From an uncultured Clostridia bacterium (GTDB taxonomy: Bacteria > Bacillota > Clostridia > TANB77 > CAG-508): a DNA stretch of 13,870 nt. The DNA lies in contig CAKOZB010000030.1 in assembly GCA_934131055.1 (NCBI GenBank), positions 1 through 13,870 of the forward strand, given 5' to 3'. Position numbers and translations under genes: made by a program. The notes below the pieces were generated by a model, which worked only from the letters and a program-made list of their open reading frames with translations, did no database searches and had not been told where the DNA came from. This document shows positions 7,064 through 13,870 of this stretch, in pieces (the first letter of the stretch is position 1; every line of letters starts with the position of its first letter).

Positions 7064-8980
7064 CTAATCTAATTTATTATAATAATTTTCAACTTGAGCT
7101 ATAATCTGGTCAGCATAGCGAATGGGAATCTGCTTTATTTGGGTTAATTCATTATCTTTGTCATTTTTTATTCTTGTTAACATTTCATCCATTTTTCTTG
7201 AAAGTTCTCTATATGCCGGATCCGAAGAATTACTTTTTTTATATTTTTCTCTAGACTGTTTCTCTAATCCAGAATATTTTTCATTAATCTCGTTACTCTT
7301 ACTTTCCATTAATTGCTGTATTTCATTTGTTTTTGATATTCTCTCTGTAAGTTCAACTCTCCATTTTGCTTCTGCTTCAGAATTTCCACGAATATCTCCC
7401 GTCTCTTTAGCAATTTTATATGTTGCAATTGCCTCTTGTCGACTAATGCCTCCTTGTTCTAGTGAATATGCCGCGTTAAATTCTCTAATATCCGATATTC
7501 CATTTTTCTCATATTCCGGGTATACTTCTTTCATTACTTGCTCAAAATTAATTTGTGTATTCATACTTCCAACTTCTACATTATTTTCATTAGAACCTGA
7601 AAATTCATTTCTTATATCTGTATTCTGTGAATTAATTTGTGTTTGTCCTAAATTCGTATCTGATATATTTTTATTTACTGTATTTTGATTAGAATGGGTT
7701 GAGCTCCTTTCATCTACATTTAAATTATCTCCGCCATATCCACTTATGTTAGTACTCATGCTTTTTGTTCCTATATTAGTTTCAAATTGACTTCTATTGG
7801 TTATATTGTTCCTTGTACTGTTCTCTGTACCACTAAACAAAGTAGATACTTGAGTTTTCTCTGCGTTTTCCAACAAATCAGCCGATTCTTTGCCACCTAA
7901 TAATCCATTTAACACTGTTTTTGTTGCACCACCTACGCCCTTCATTACTGGATTAGCTATCATTCTTATCTTTTTAGTTGCTCCACTAATTGCTTTTCCC
8001 GTAGCATATGCAGCAAATCTTCCTGCTCTTCTTTCTGAATGCATTGTTCTTTCTGTATCTGCATATTGTGGTGTTCTTATTCCAAATATCTCAAAGAATA
8101 ATTTTTGTGCTGGTATTAAACAAGCGAGTGCAACAATCGCATATACAGGATGTTCTATAGCTAGTTCCATTGTAGAACCAATTACTACTGAATACAAAAG
8201 TAGATGTATTGGTTGTATTAATAAGTTTACAATATATTCTCTAAGCCATACTGCAAAAGCATTACCTCCTGGTGCATTTTTCTTTCTAAAAGGATATGTA
8301 ACAGCTGTTAGAGGTGCAATAATTGTCAAAAATGCCATATAAATTACCCTTTTTAGGTAAATTATAGTAAACATTATTGTATAAGCTATCATTACTAAAT
8401 AAATAATTGCATATTCAACTGCAACAAGTGTATTCTCATTTGAATTTGCAATTCCTGCTACTAGTCTAACATATCCAGGCAAATTAGTAATAACTGTAAA
8501 ATTGTTTGACCAGCTTGTAACTTGAGAACTTATATTTATTGGTACTTTAATAAGAGGATTAGTAACATTATCCAAAATTTCAGAAATATTTTCAGTCATC
8601 GTAAGAGCAAAACTCATTATATAATGCATTCCGAATACTAATATGAGAGCAATCAACCAGTCTATTAAAGTTTGCTTATATGTTGCTTTTTCAGCTGAGC
8701 TTGATAAAATAACAATTCTTATTCCTAAATATAAAAGTATTGATAATAGAGCAACTATCGCTATATTTCTCAATGCAACATACCAACTACTTACCACTTT
8801 TTGTAATGCCCCAGCAGCTGAATCTATCGTTTCTTCCTTTCCATTTTCTTCACTCCAATCTGCGTACTCTTTCTTATGTTCATCATTCCATCTCATTATA
8901 ATTTTATTTTTTTTATACTGATGAGGTGATAAAAAGTTCACATCCATTAAACACATCAATGTAATCATCCGAAAAAGCAT
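7064..8980 (-). CDS. TrbL/VirB6-like polytopic membrane protein, probably lacking its natural N-terminus
   Basis: This is the probable inner channel protein of the type IV-like apparatus. The frame is open for 638 codons from a TGA at 8981-8983. It shows about six TM helices (near 72-94, 105-128, 185-208, 211-230, 250-270 and 277-300), with WYVALRNIAIVALLS (66-80), TYPFRKKNAPGG (228-239) and FGIRTPQ (299-305) among the more characteristic stretches. A long cytoplasmic tail follows: an Asn/Ser/Thr-rich linker (about 375-475) and a charged, partly coiled-coil end (about 540-638). No usable ribosome binding site precedes any of its ATGs. The best-placed independent start would be 8896, 16 bases after the upstream stop codon. 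I give the whole open frame because DVNFLSP (13-19), ahead of that ATG, looks like real family sequence. I infer that it and the 8913-9410 frame are one gene split by a one-base shift. Confidence 0.82.
   Translation of the reverse strand: MLFRMITLMCLMDVNFLSPHQYKKNKIIMRWNDEHKKEYADWSEENGKEETIDSAAGALQKVVSSWYVALRNIAIVALLSILLYLGIRIVILSSSAEKATYKQTLIDWLIALILVFGMHYIMSFALTMTENISEILDNVTNPLIKVPINISSQVTSWSNNFTVITNLPGYVRLVAGIANSNENTLVAVEYAIIYLVMIAYTIMFTIIYLKRVIYMAFLTIIAPLTAVTYPFRKKNAPGGNAFAVWLREYIVNLLIQPIHLLLYSVVIGSTMELAIEHPVYAIVALACLIPAQKLFFEIFGIRTPQYADTERTMHSERRAGRFAAYATGKAISGATKKIRMIANPVMKGVGGATKTVLNGLLGGKESADLLENAEKTQVSTLFSGTENSTRNNITNRSQFETNIGTKSMSTNISGYGGDNLNVDERSSTHSNQNTVNKNISDTNLGQTQINSQNTDIRNEFSGSNENNVEVGSMNTQINFEQVMKEVYPEYEKNGISDIREFNAAYSLEQGGISRQEAIATYKIAKETGDIRGNSEAEAKWRVELTERISKTNEIQQLMESKSNEINEKYSGLEKQSREKYKKSNSSDPAYRELSRKMDEMLTRIKNDKDNELTQIKQIPIRYADQIIAQVENYYNKLD
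8913..8980 (-). other. Overlap and probable frameshift junction inside the TrbL/VirB6-like gene
   Basis: Here the signal-peptide frame (ending at TAA, 8913-8915) and the downstream channel-protein frame overlap by 68 bases. The second frame is +1 relative to the first and has a stop just upstream of 8980, so any shift must occur inside this interval. Deleting one base of the TTT triplet at 8949-8951 (minus strand) would join YIDV to LMDVNFLSP and produce one continuous protein. Possible causes are a true mutation, an assembly or sequencing error, or, less likely, programmed frameshifting. Confidence 0.55.
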
Positions 8981-9410
8981 TCATATCTAATTCTGTACTT
9001 AATTTTTCCATTTCAATAATATTATTTTTTTGGAATTTTTCTAATACATCCCACCCATCTATCCCTTCAACGGGTTTGGCATATATTGCCTTATTATAAT
9101 GATTTGATTCGACAAATTTATCACGTAAATTTTCGTAGTCCACTTTCTCACCTGGTTTTGCCACTGCCAAATATTCAGCTGGCACATTTATCCATGGTCT
9201 ATTTGCTGCATCATACAGGCTCCCATCAAGTGCGTTTTCTATTGCATCTCCTATAAACATCGCAAAACTAAGCACTGGCTTCATTAATTTTCCGCCAGCC
9301 TCCTCCAAAAATGTTTTCGCACTTACTGTTTTTGCAAACATAAAGCTTACCATCATGACTACGACAATGGCAATACTTAATTTTCTTTTTATACTTTCCT
9401 TTAATTTCAT
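8913..9410 (-). CDS. Signal-peptide protein, probable N-terminal part of the TrbL/VirB6-like protein
   Basis: The 165 residues start with a signal peptide: MKLKESIKRK, a hydrophobic core (11-26) and VSA|K at about residue 31. GGKLMKPVLSFAMFIGDAI (39-57) follows, a hydrophobic or amphipathic helix, and then a soluble segment up to the stop. It opens the secretion-like operon, with AGGAG six bases before the ATG and a candidate promoter at 9458-9486. As I recall the family, TrbL-like proteins of Clostridia begin with such a signal peptide and a GGKL..P....IGD helix, and continue through a D-N-F-x-S/N-P motif into the TM region. That motif appears in the overlapping frame just downstream, which is why I see this as the front half of a split gene. 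If it is independent, it is a secreted protein of unknown function. Confidence 0.72.
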   Translation of the reverse strand: MKLKESIKRKLSIAIVVVMMVSFMFAKTVSAKTFLEEAGGKLMKPVLSFAMFIGDAIENALDGSLYDAANRPWINVPAEYLAVAKPGEKVDYENLRDKFVESNHYNKAIYAKPVEGIDGWDVLEKFQKNNIIEMEKLSTELDMNAFSDDYIDVFNGCELFITSSV

Positions 9411-9457
9411 TTGTTACTCCTTTTATTTTCCATTACTTTATTTAATTTTATAATAAC

Positions 9458-9486
9458 ATTTTATATATTACAACATTTTACAGCAA
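9458..9486 (-). promoter_or_regulatory. Putative sigma-A promoter of the secretion-like operon
   Basis: On the minus strand, TTGCTG (9481-9486) and TAAAAT (9458-9463) are spaced by 17 bases, giving a leader of about 40 bases before the ATG at 9410. The boxes resemble those of the left-edge gene (TTGCTA/TAAAAT). The region is so AT-rich that chance matches are likely. I found no convincing promoter for the divergent vanW-type gene in the rest of 9411-9625. Confidence 0.35.
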
Positions 9487-9625
9487 ATTTAATTTTTTTG
9501 TAATAATTTGTAGTTAATATTCATTGATTATTTTATAAATTAAAACTCATTACATATTTTTCATATTAATGTGCATACTACTCTTGAAGCATATTTTTAC
9601 GCAACAACTTGAAAGGGATGTTTTT

Positions 9626-10327
9626 ATGAGTTTGAAAAATAAAAATCATACAATTTTATATATAATTATTTTTATTATTATTGTTATTATATTAGTGTTT
9701 ATATTTAGAGATAATTTATTCAGTCAAAAGCAAAATCAAGATTATAACAGTACTTCTAATACTTCTAGGCTTGCTCAAAATAGCAATGTTTTAGGAAATA
9801 CTGAAGAAGCAAATAAAGTTAATAATAGAATTGATAATATTCTTGCAAACGCAGAAACTCCACCAACTGTAAAAGAAGAAGAAATTGCTTCTTATTCTAC
9901 AAAGGTTTCTGGGAGTACTTCCAATAGATTAACCAATATTAGAATTACATGTAAAAAATTAAATGGTACAACAGTAAATACTGGTGAAACCTTTTCTTTT
10001 TGTGAAATAACCGGTCCTTCAACAGCTGAAGAAGGTTACAAAGAAGCAACAATGTTTTTAGATGGTAAAGAAGTTCAATCTTTAGGAGGCGGAAACTGCC
10101 AAGTAAGTAGCACTTTATATAATGCTGTACTTGATGTTCCAGATTTAAAAGTTATAGAACGCCATGAACATGGCAAGAAAGTTTCATATGTTCCAGACGG
10201 TAAAGATGCAGCTGTTTCATATGGTTCTATTGATTTTAAGTTTAAGAATAATACTGAAAATAATATTAAACTCTATTTTGAAACAGATGATGTTACTCTC
10301 ACTGTAAAAATTGTAAAATTAGTTTAA
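9626..10327 (+). CDS. VanW-family membrane-anchored protein
   Basis: The 233-residue protein has an N-terminal TM anchor (about 9-27), a Ser/Asn/Gln-rich linker (30-80) and a VanW domain filling the rest (about 86-231). The family hallmarks are visible: NTGETFSFCEITGPST (118-133), GGGNCQVSSTLYNAV (154-168) and ERHEHGKKVSYVPDGKDAAVSYG (178-200, read in parts). VanW proteins are of unknown biochemical function and associated with the cell envelope. The name comes from a vancomycin resistance cluster, but the domain alone does not indicate resistance. I chose the ATG at 9626 because AAAGGGA (9612-9618) lies seven bases upstream. An in-frame ATG at 9569 would add 19 residues without a binding site. 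It probably forms an operon with the carboxypeptidase gene 61 bases downstream. It lacks the N-terminal peptidoglycan-binding domain found in longer relatives. Confidence 0.92.
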   Translation: MSLKNKNHTILYIIIFIIIVIILVFIFRDNLFSQKQNQDYNSTSNTSRLAQNSNVLGNTEEANKVNNRIDNILANAETPPTVKEEEIASYSTKVSGSTSNRLTNIRITCKKLNGTTVNTGETFSFCEITGPSTAEEGYKEATMFLDGKEVQSLGGGNCQVSSTLYNAVLDVPDLKVIERHEHGKKVSYVPDGKDAAVSYGSIDFKFKNNTENNIKLYFETDDVTLTVKIVKLV

Positions 10328-10348
10328 ATGAATATTTTCTCCTAACAC

Positions 10349-10370
10349 GAATATTATTTTACTAATATTC
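10349..10370 (+). repeat. Perfect 8-bp inverted repeat before dacA
   Basis: GAATATTA (10349-10356) and TAATATTC (10363-10370) form a perfect palindrome around six bases, just before the AGGAGG of the carboxypeptidase gene at 10376-10381. A further GAATATT lies at 10330-10336. No T-run follows the stem, so it is not a typical terminator. It could be a weak mRNA hairpin or a protein-binding site. Confidence 0.35.
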
Positions 10371-10388
10371 TAGCAAGGAGGATTTTTT

Positions 10389-11648
10389 ATGTCTTTTAAA
10401 AATAAATTTATATATATTACTTGCATTGTTTTATTTTGTAGCTTTATACTATTTAATACATTTGCATTTGCTGTTTCAGATGCCACTGCATATGTGTGGT
10501 CTAATCAATCTAAAAAGTTAGAAACTGCTGAAACCAGTGTTGGATTAAACTCTTCTTCTGCAACTGTTACTGATAATCCTTTGGCTTTAGATTGCGGAGC
10601 TGCTTGCCTAATAGAACAAAATTCAGGACTTATTATTTATGATTATAATATGCATGAAAAACTAAGACCTGCAAGCGTTACTAAAATAATGAGTCTTTTG
10701 TTAATTATGGAAGCTCTAGATTCTGGTAAAATTCAATTAACTGACAAAATTCCATGTACAGAAGATGCAGCAAAAATGGGCGGTTCTCAGATTTGGCTTG
10801 ATGTTAGAGAAACTTTAACTGTTGAAGAGATGTTAAAAGCAATTTGCGTAGTGTCTGCAAATGATTGTGTCGTTGCAATGGCTGATTATCTTGAGGGAAG
10901 CCAAGATGCGTTCGTAAAAAAGATGAATCAGAAAGCACAAGAATTAGGAATGAATGATACAACCTTTAAAAACTGCCACGGAATTGATGAAGATGGGCAT
11001 TTAACATCTGCATATGATATTGCAATTATGTCTAGAGAACTATTAATGAATCATCCTTCTATTACAAAATATACAACTATATGGATGGATTCTTTAAGAG
11101 ATGGAAAGTCTAGTCTTGTAAATACAAATAAATTGGTACGAAATTATAATGGTTGTACAGGTTTAAAAACTGGCTCTACTTCTATTGCTTTATACAATTT
11201 ATCCGCATCAGCAACTAGAAACAATCTTTCTTTAATCGCGGTTGTTTTAAAGGTTCCAACGCCAGCAATAAGATTTTCTAATGCTCAAAAACTTTTAGAT
11301 TATGGTTTTAGTAATTATTCTGTAACATCATTTGGTAAAAAAGGAGATGTAATAAAATCCGTTGAAATAAAAAAGGGTACTGCATCTTCTGTTGATGCAA
11401 TTTTAGAAAATGACGCAGAAGTTCTTATGTCTAATGGTAGCAGCAAAGATATAACACAAGAAATAAAACTAGATGATACATTCACCGCCCCAATTTTAGA
11501 AGGGCAAAAATTAGGAGAAGTTGAGTTTTCTATAAATGGAAATGTTGTTTCCACTGTAAATCTGGTTGCAAATAAATCTTCTGATAAATTAAGTTTTGGT
11601 TCTATAATAAAATTTGTAATGAAAAAATGGTTTAATATGCTAAGATGA
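10389..11648 (+). CDS. dacA: D-alanyl-D-alanine carboxypeptidase, DacA/PBP5-like (S11 family)
   Basis: The enzyme removes the terminal D-Ala from peptidoglycan stem peptides outside the membrane and so limits cross-linking. The 419-residue protein has a signal peptide (1-28, FAFA-V), a linker, and a penicillin-binding catalytic domain with all three active-site motifs: SVTK (Ser96, Lys99), SAN (156-158) and KTG (260-262). A PBP5-type C-terminal beta domain (about 310-395) follows. The tail ends in a basic/aromatic amphipathic helix (about 402-419, with MKKWFNMLR) that would peg the protein to the membrane. Length and domain order are normal for the family. AGGAGG (10376-10381) is seven bases before the ATG. 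It follows the VanW gene in the same direction and ends at a strong terminator. The exact paralogue name (dacA, dacF) is uncertain. Confidence 0.95.
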   Translation: MSFKNKFIYITCIVLFCSFILFNTFAFAVSDATAYVWSNQSKKLETAETSVGLNSSSATVTDNPLALDCGAACLIEQNSGLIIYDYNMHEKLRPASVTKIMSLLLIMEALDSGKIQLTDKIPCTEDAAKMGGSQIWLDVRETLTVEEMLKAICVVSANDCVVAMADYLEGSQDAFVKKMNQKAQELGMNDTTFKNCHGIDEDGHLTSAYDIAIMSRELLMNHPSITKYTTIWMDSLRDGKSSLVNTNKLVRNYNGCTGLKTGSTSIALYNLSASATRNNLSLIAVVLKVPTPAIRFSNAQKLLDYGFSNYSVTSFGKKGDVIKSVEIKKGTASSVDAILENDAEVLMSNGSSKDITQEIKLDDTFTAPILEGQKLGEVEFSINGNVVSTVNLVANKSSDKLSFGSIIKFVMKKWFNMLR

Positions 11649-11654
11649 AAATCA

Positions 11655-11690
11655 GCCCAGAAAAAACCTTTCTGGGCAATATTTTTACTA
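11655..11690. terminator. Strong, probably bidirectional Rho-independent terminator
   Basis: GCCCAGAAA (11655-11663) and TTTCTGGGC (11669-11677) form a perfect 9-bp stem around AAACC, with a T-run at 11682-11686 on the plus strand. It lies six bases after the carboxypeptidase stop. It also lies downstream of the convergent 708-residue gene, and on that strand a shorter T-run follows the stem. It is the most GC-rich hairpin in the window. Confidence 0.85.
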
Positions 11691-11733
11691 AAATATATAT
11701 TTTATAAAAATTTTTCTGTTCATATGATAAAGT

Positions 11734-13860
11734 TTATTTTTCTTTTTTTTCATTCTGTTCCTTTTCTATTCCCTTTATATCTAGTACAGGGTTATTTCTT
11801 TGACATTGTGCTAAATATCTTTTTATTGGTAGTATAATTTTTTCTGGTGATGTTTCTAATAACCTTTGTACTTGTTGTGTTTTGCTTAATTGTTCAAAGC
11901 CATTTATTTTTCTACTCATTGTTATGTCCCTTAAAGCTTGGTTCATACTTTCCTCCAGTGCCTCCGCTAAAAATGAATTATATGATCTTGAAATGTCCAC
12001 AATCTGTCCATCTAATCGTATAAACTTACTTGTATTAGGGTCTCTTGCATAACTTGCAATACCATCTATATTTTTCATGAAAGGATTCATATATTCACAA
12101 CCTTTAAACATTTCTGTTTTTTCACTTTTCATTTGAGTAAGAATTTGCCCTATCCTTCCAAGATTTCCATCTTTTCCTCCATTAGCATAAATAACTATTT
12201 TTTCACTTCTTCCCTCATTTTTCATAGCCTTTTGTTGCATTTGATTTTCAGATTCAAATTTTAAATATAAAGGATTATTGCCATTTCTTTTTAATATTTC
12301 TTCTACCATTGGTATTAAATTTTCCTTTGCAGGATTTAAATACAGTCTAGTATCTATTCCTACCCCAGCATGTTTCCATGCTTCATTTTGTATATGAAAG
12401 AAAGCATTATTTTGATTTATAATATTAAATTGTTTATTTTGTTTCAAATCATTTAAAAGTCCATTTTCTGCAATTGGATTCCTCTGTCCACGTTCAACTC
12501 TACCTCCTAAACCTGTTAATATAGAATAAACACTGCTATTTCCTCTTTCTGACTCATACACATATGCATTCAAAAATTGTTGAATAGCACCTTCAACAGT
12601 TTTTAATGAATATTGCACTGGTTGTTTTTCTTGATAATTTGCATGTATTTTTTCAATAAAAGCCTGTCTCTTTGCTTCTTCGTCATTTTTTGTATATTCT
12701 GCCTCTGAAACATTTATACTTTTTTTATTATAAGCTGTTCTTGGTTGTTCAGGTTCTGGCAATGCTTTTAATTTATTTCTATTAAAAAAAGCTCGTATTC
12801 TTTCAATTAATGTCCTCTTTTTCTCAACTGGTTCTAATAGTTTTTCTCTTTCATGTTGTTCTAGCATTTCTACATAAACTGCCATATACTCATCAATACG
12901 ACTCTGTTCTAATCTTGATTTTCTTAGTTCTTTAAATAGTTGTCTATTTTTTAATATTTCCTTCTTTATTTTAGATTTTTCTTTTTGATCCATTACTATA
13001 GAAATTTGAATTGCATTTTTATCTTGTTCTTTTATATGCATTGCCTGGTTTAATAATAATGAACCATTTAATTTTTCATCTATTTTCTTTGTAATTCCAT
13101 CGTCTTCTTCAAATAGCTCTCGTAATTTAAGCAATGTAACAGCAATCTCAACATTCAATTCACTTTGTAGCAAATTATTTAATTTGTTAATTTCTATTTT
13201 CATTGTATTTCTACCAGTATATTTATTTGCACCATTTTTTCTTCGTAGATATGACACTGTTTGAATAATTCTAGGATTAGTCATAGCCGATTTGTCGGTA
13301 ATCATTAATGTTGGCACTTGAAAGAATGAATCATCTTTTTCGGTTATATAATTCCAAAAAGTTGCACTAAAAGCCCTTGAATATCCCCTAACAACATTTT
13401 GAACTGATGTTGTATTAAAGAAATTGTGCAAATCTTCTATGTCACTTTTTTCATCAACTCTGCAAACAACATTTTCTATACTATTATTTTTTGTTTTTTG
13501 TCTTATATATGCCGTAATTTGCCTTTTTACTTCTTCTAAATTGCCTTCATGAATGTATTTCTGCACATCTTTTGCTATGGGCATTATATCCCTCGGTCTT
13601 ATTATATATGTTGTTGGTTTAATTCTATAAAATGCTACATACTTTCTTTCAGCAGGTTGCACTCGTTCAAACTCCGAATAAAATTCATTTTTAGTTGCAT
13701 TAGCAGTCCATATTATTCCGGGTTCATTTTCTAGCTTATACGTATACTTTCCATTTATCAATTTAGAATCAAGATTACCTACATTTACATTTTCATATAA
13801 ACTTGCAAAATTATTTACTAAACTCACAAATGTTCTTTCGTCTAACTTTTCCCCTCTCAA
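11734..13860 (-). CDS. Large soluble protein of unknown function with a possible HopA1-like C-terminal domain
   Basis: The 708-residue protein has no signal peptide and no TM helix, so it should be cytoplasmic unless exported by another route. Residues 1-285 form a globular region I do not recognise. Residues 285-345 are highly charged and probably coiled coil, followed by a basic Pro-containing linker (345-400). Residues 420-610 form a second globular domain with AFFHIQ (486-491), TRLYLNP (504-510), PLYLKF (530-535), RSEKIVIY (551-558) and NPFMKNIDGIASYARDP (592-608). By eye this order resembles HopA1-type effector and lyase-like proteins. The tail is Lys/Glu-rich. The proposed start is the TTG at 13860, with GAGG (13867-13870) six bases upstream. 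The frame stays open to the window edge, so a start beyond it cannot be excluded. The gene is convergent with dacA. Confidence 0.8.
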   Translation of the reverse strand: MRGEKLDERTFVSLVNNFASLYENVNVGNLDSKLINGKYTYKLENEPGIIWTANATKNEFYSEFERVQPAERKYVAFYRIKPTTYIIRPRDIMPIAKDVQKYIHEGNLEEVKRQITAYIRQKTKNNSIENVVCRVDEKSDIEDLHNFFNTTSVQNVVRGYSRAFSATFWNYITEKDDSFFQVPTLMITDKSAMTNPRIIQTVSYLRRKNGANKYTGRNTMKIEINKLNNLLQSELNVEIAVTLLKLRELFEEDDGITKKIDEKLNGSLLLNQAMHIKEQDKNAIQISIVMDQKEKSKIKKEILKNRQLFKELRKSRLEQSRIDEYMAVYVEMLEQHEREKLLEPVEKKRTLIERIRAFFNRNKLKALPEPEQPRTAYNKKSINVSEAEYTKNDEEAKRQAFIEKIHANYQEKQPVQYSLKTVEGAIQQFLNAYVYESERGNSSVYSILTGLGGRVERGQRNPIAENGLLNDLKQNKQFNIINQNNAFFHIQNEAWKHAGVGIDTRLYLNPAKENLIPMVEEILKRNGNNPLYLKFESENQMQQKAMKNEGRSEKIVIYANGGKDGNLGRIGQILTQMKSEKTEMFKGCEYMNPFMKNIDGIASYARDPNTSKFIRLDGQIVDISRSYNSFLAEALEESMNQALRDITMSRKINGFEQLSKTQQVQRLLETSPEKIILPIKRYLAQCQRNNPVLDIKGIEKEQNEKKEK

Positions 13861-13870
13861 AATTTTCCTC

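Noticed and set aside
7890..8342. 150-codon plus-strand open frame with hydrophobic stretches, opposite the TrbL-like gene
   Set aside because: It is antisense to TM helices of a gene with clear protein features, and has no ribosome binding site or promoter. It is a mirror effect of hydrophobic codons. The same applies to the antisense frames at 7122-7688, 5346-5687, 8643-8921 and 2104-2322.
2474..9410. Calling the block an integrative conjugative element
   Set aside because: No integrase, relaxase, coupling protein, replication gene or flanking direct repeats are visible, so mobility cannot be supported from this window.
9626..10327. Vancomycin resistance
   Set aside because: A VanW domain alone is common in Firmicutes. 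No vanHAX ligase or dehydrogenase genes or vanRS regulators are seen.

Overview
The window is very AT-rich. Most start codons are preceded by strong AGGAGG-type ribosome binding sites, and several promoters match the sigma-A consensus closely. Together with a zinc-type bL31, a VanW-family protein and a DacA-type carboxypeptidase, this points to a low-GC Gram-positive bacterium. An uncultured, reduced-genome gut-type Clostridia lineage is my best guess (inference). I see no tRNA, rRNA, CRISPR array, IS element, integrase or relaxase.

Layout. At the left edge a minus-strand gene is cut off (1-33). It diverges from a 118-residue, two-TM secreted or membrane protein with a signal peptide (199-555). 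Next on the plus strand are an orphan 52-residue single-TM peptide (683-841) and rpmE (bL31, 930-1130), each with its own promoter. rpmE ends at a terminator that sits beside the terminator of a convergent radical SAM/SPASM protein (1248-2336, minus). From 2474 to 9410 a minus-strand operon runs leftward. Its order of transcription is: a signal-peptide protein (8913-9410) and a polytopic TrbL/VirB6-like protein (7064-8980), which are probably two halves of one frameshifted gene; a VirB8/TcpC-like protein with one NTF2-type module (6531-7049); a membrane-anchored bifunctional peptidoglycan hydrolase with a lysozyme-like and an NlpC/P60 domain (4193-6523); a second VirB8/TcpC-like protein with three NTF2-type modules (2929-4176); and a second two-TM pilin-sized protein (2474-2860) that is a paralogue of the 118-residue one. 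On the other side of a 215-bp divergent intergenic region, a plus-strand pair encodes a VanW-domain protein and a D,D-carboxypeptidase (9626-11648). This pair converges, across a probably bidirectional terminator, on a 708-residue protein of unknown function (11734-13860, minus). That protein's C-terminal third resembles, by eye, HopA1-type proteins.

How it fits together. TrbL/VirB6-like channel protein, VirB8-like periplasm-facing proteins, VirB1/CwlT-like wall hydrolase and small signal-peptide proteins with two TM helices are the envelope-spanning parts of a Gram-positive type IV secretion apparatus. No VirB4/VirD4 ATPase, relaxase, integrase or att site is visible. The window therefore holds either part of an integrated element or, more interestingly, a chromosomal type IV-like machine of unknown purpose among housekeeping genes (rpmE, dacA). 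This is the strongest candidate for a poorly described system here.
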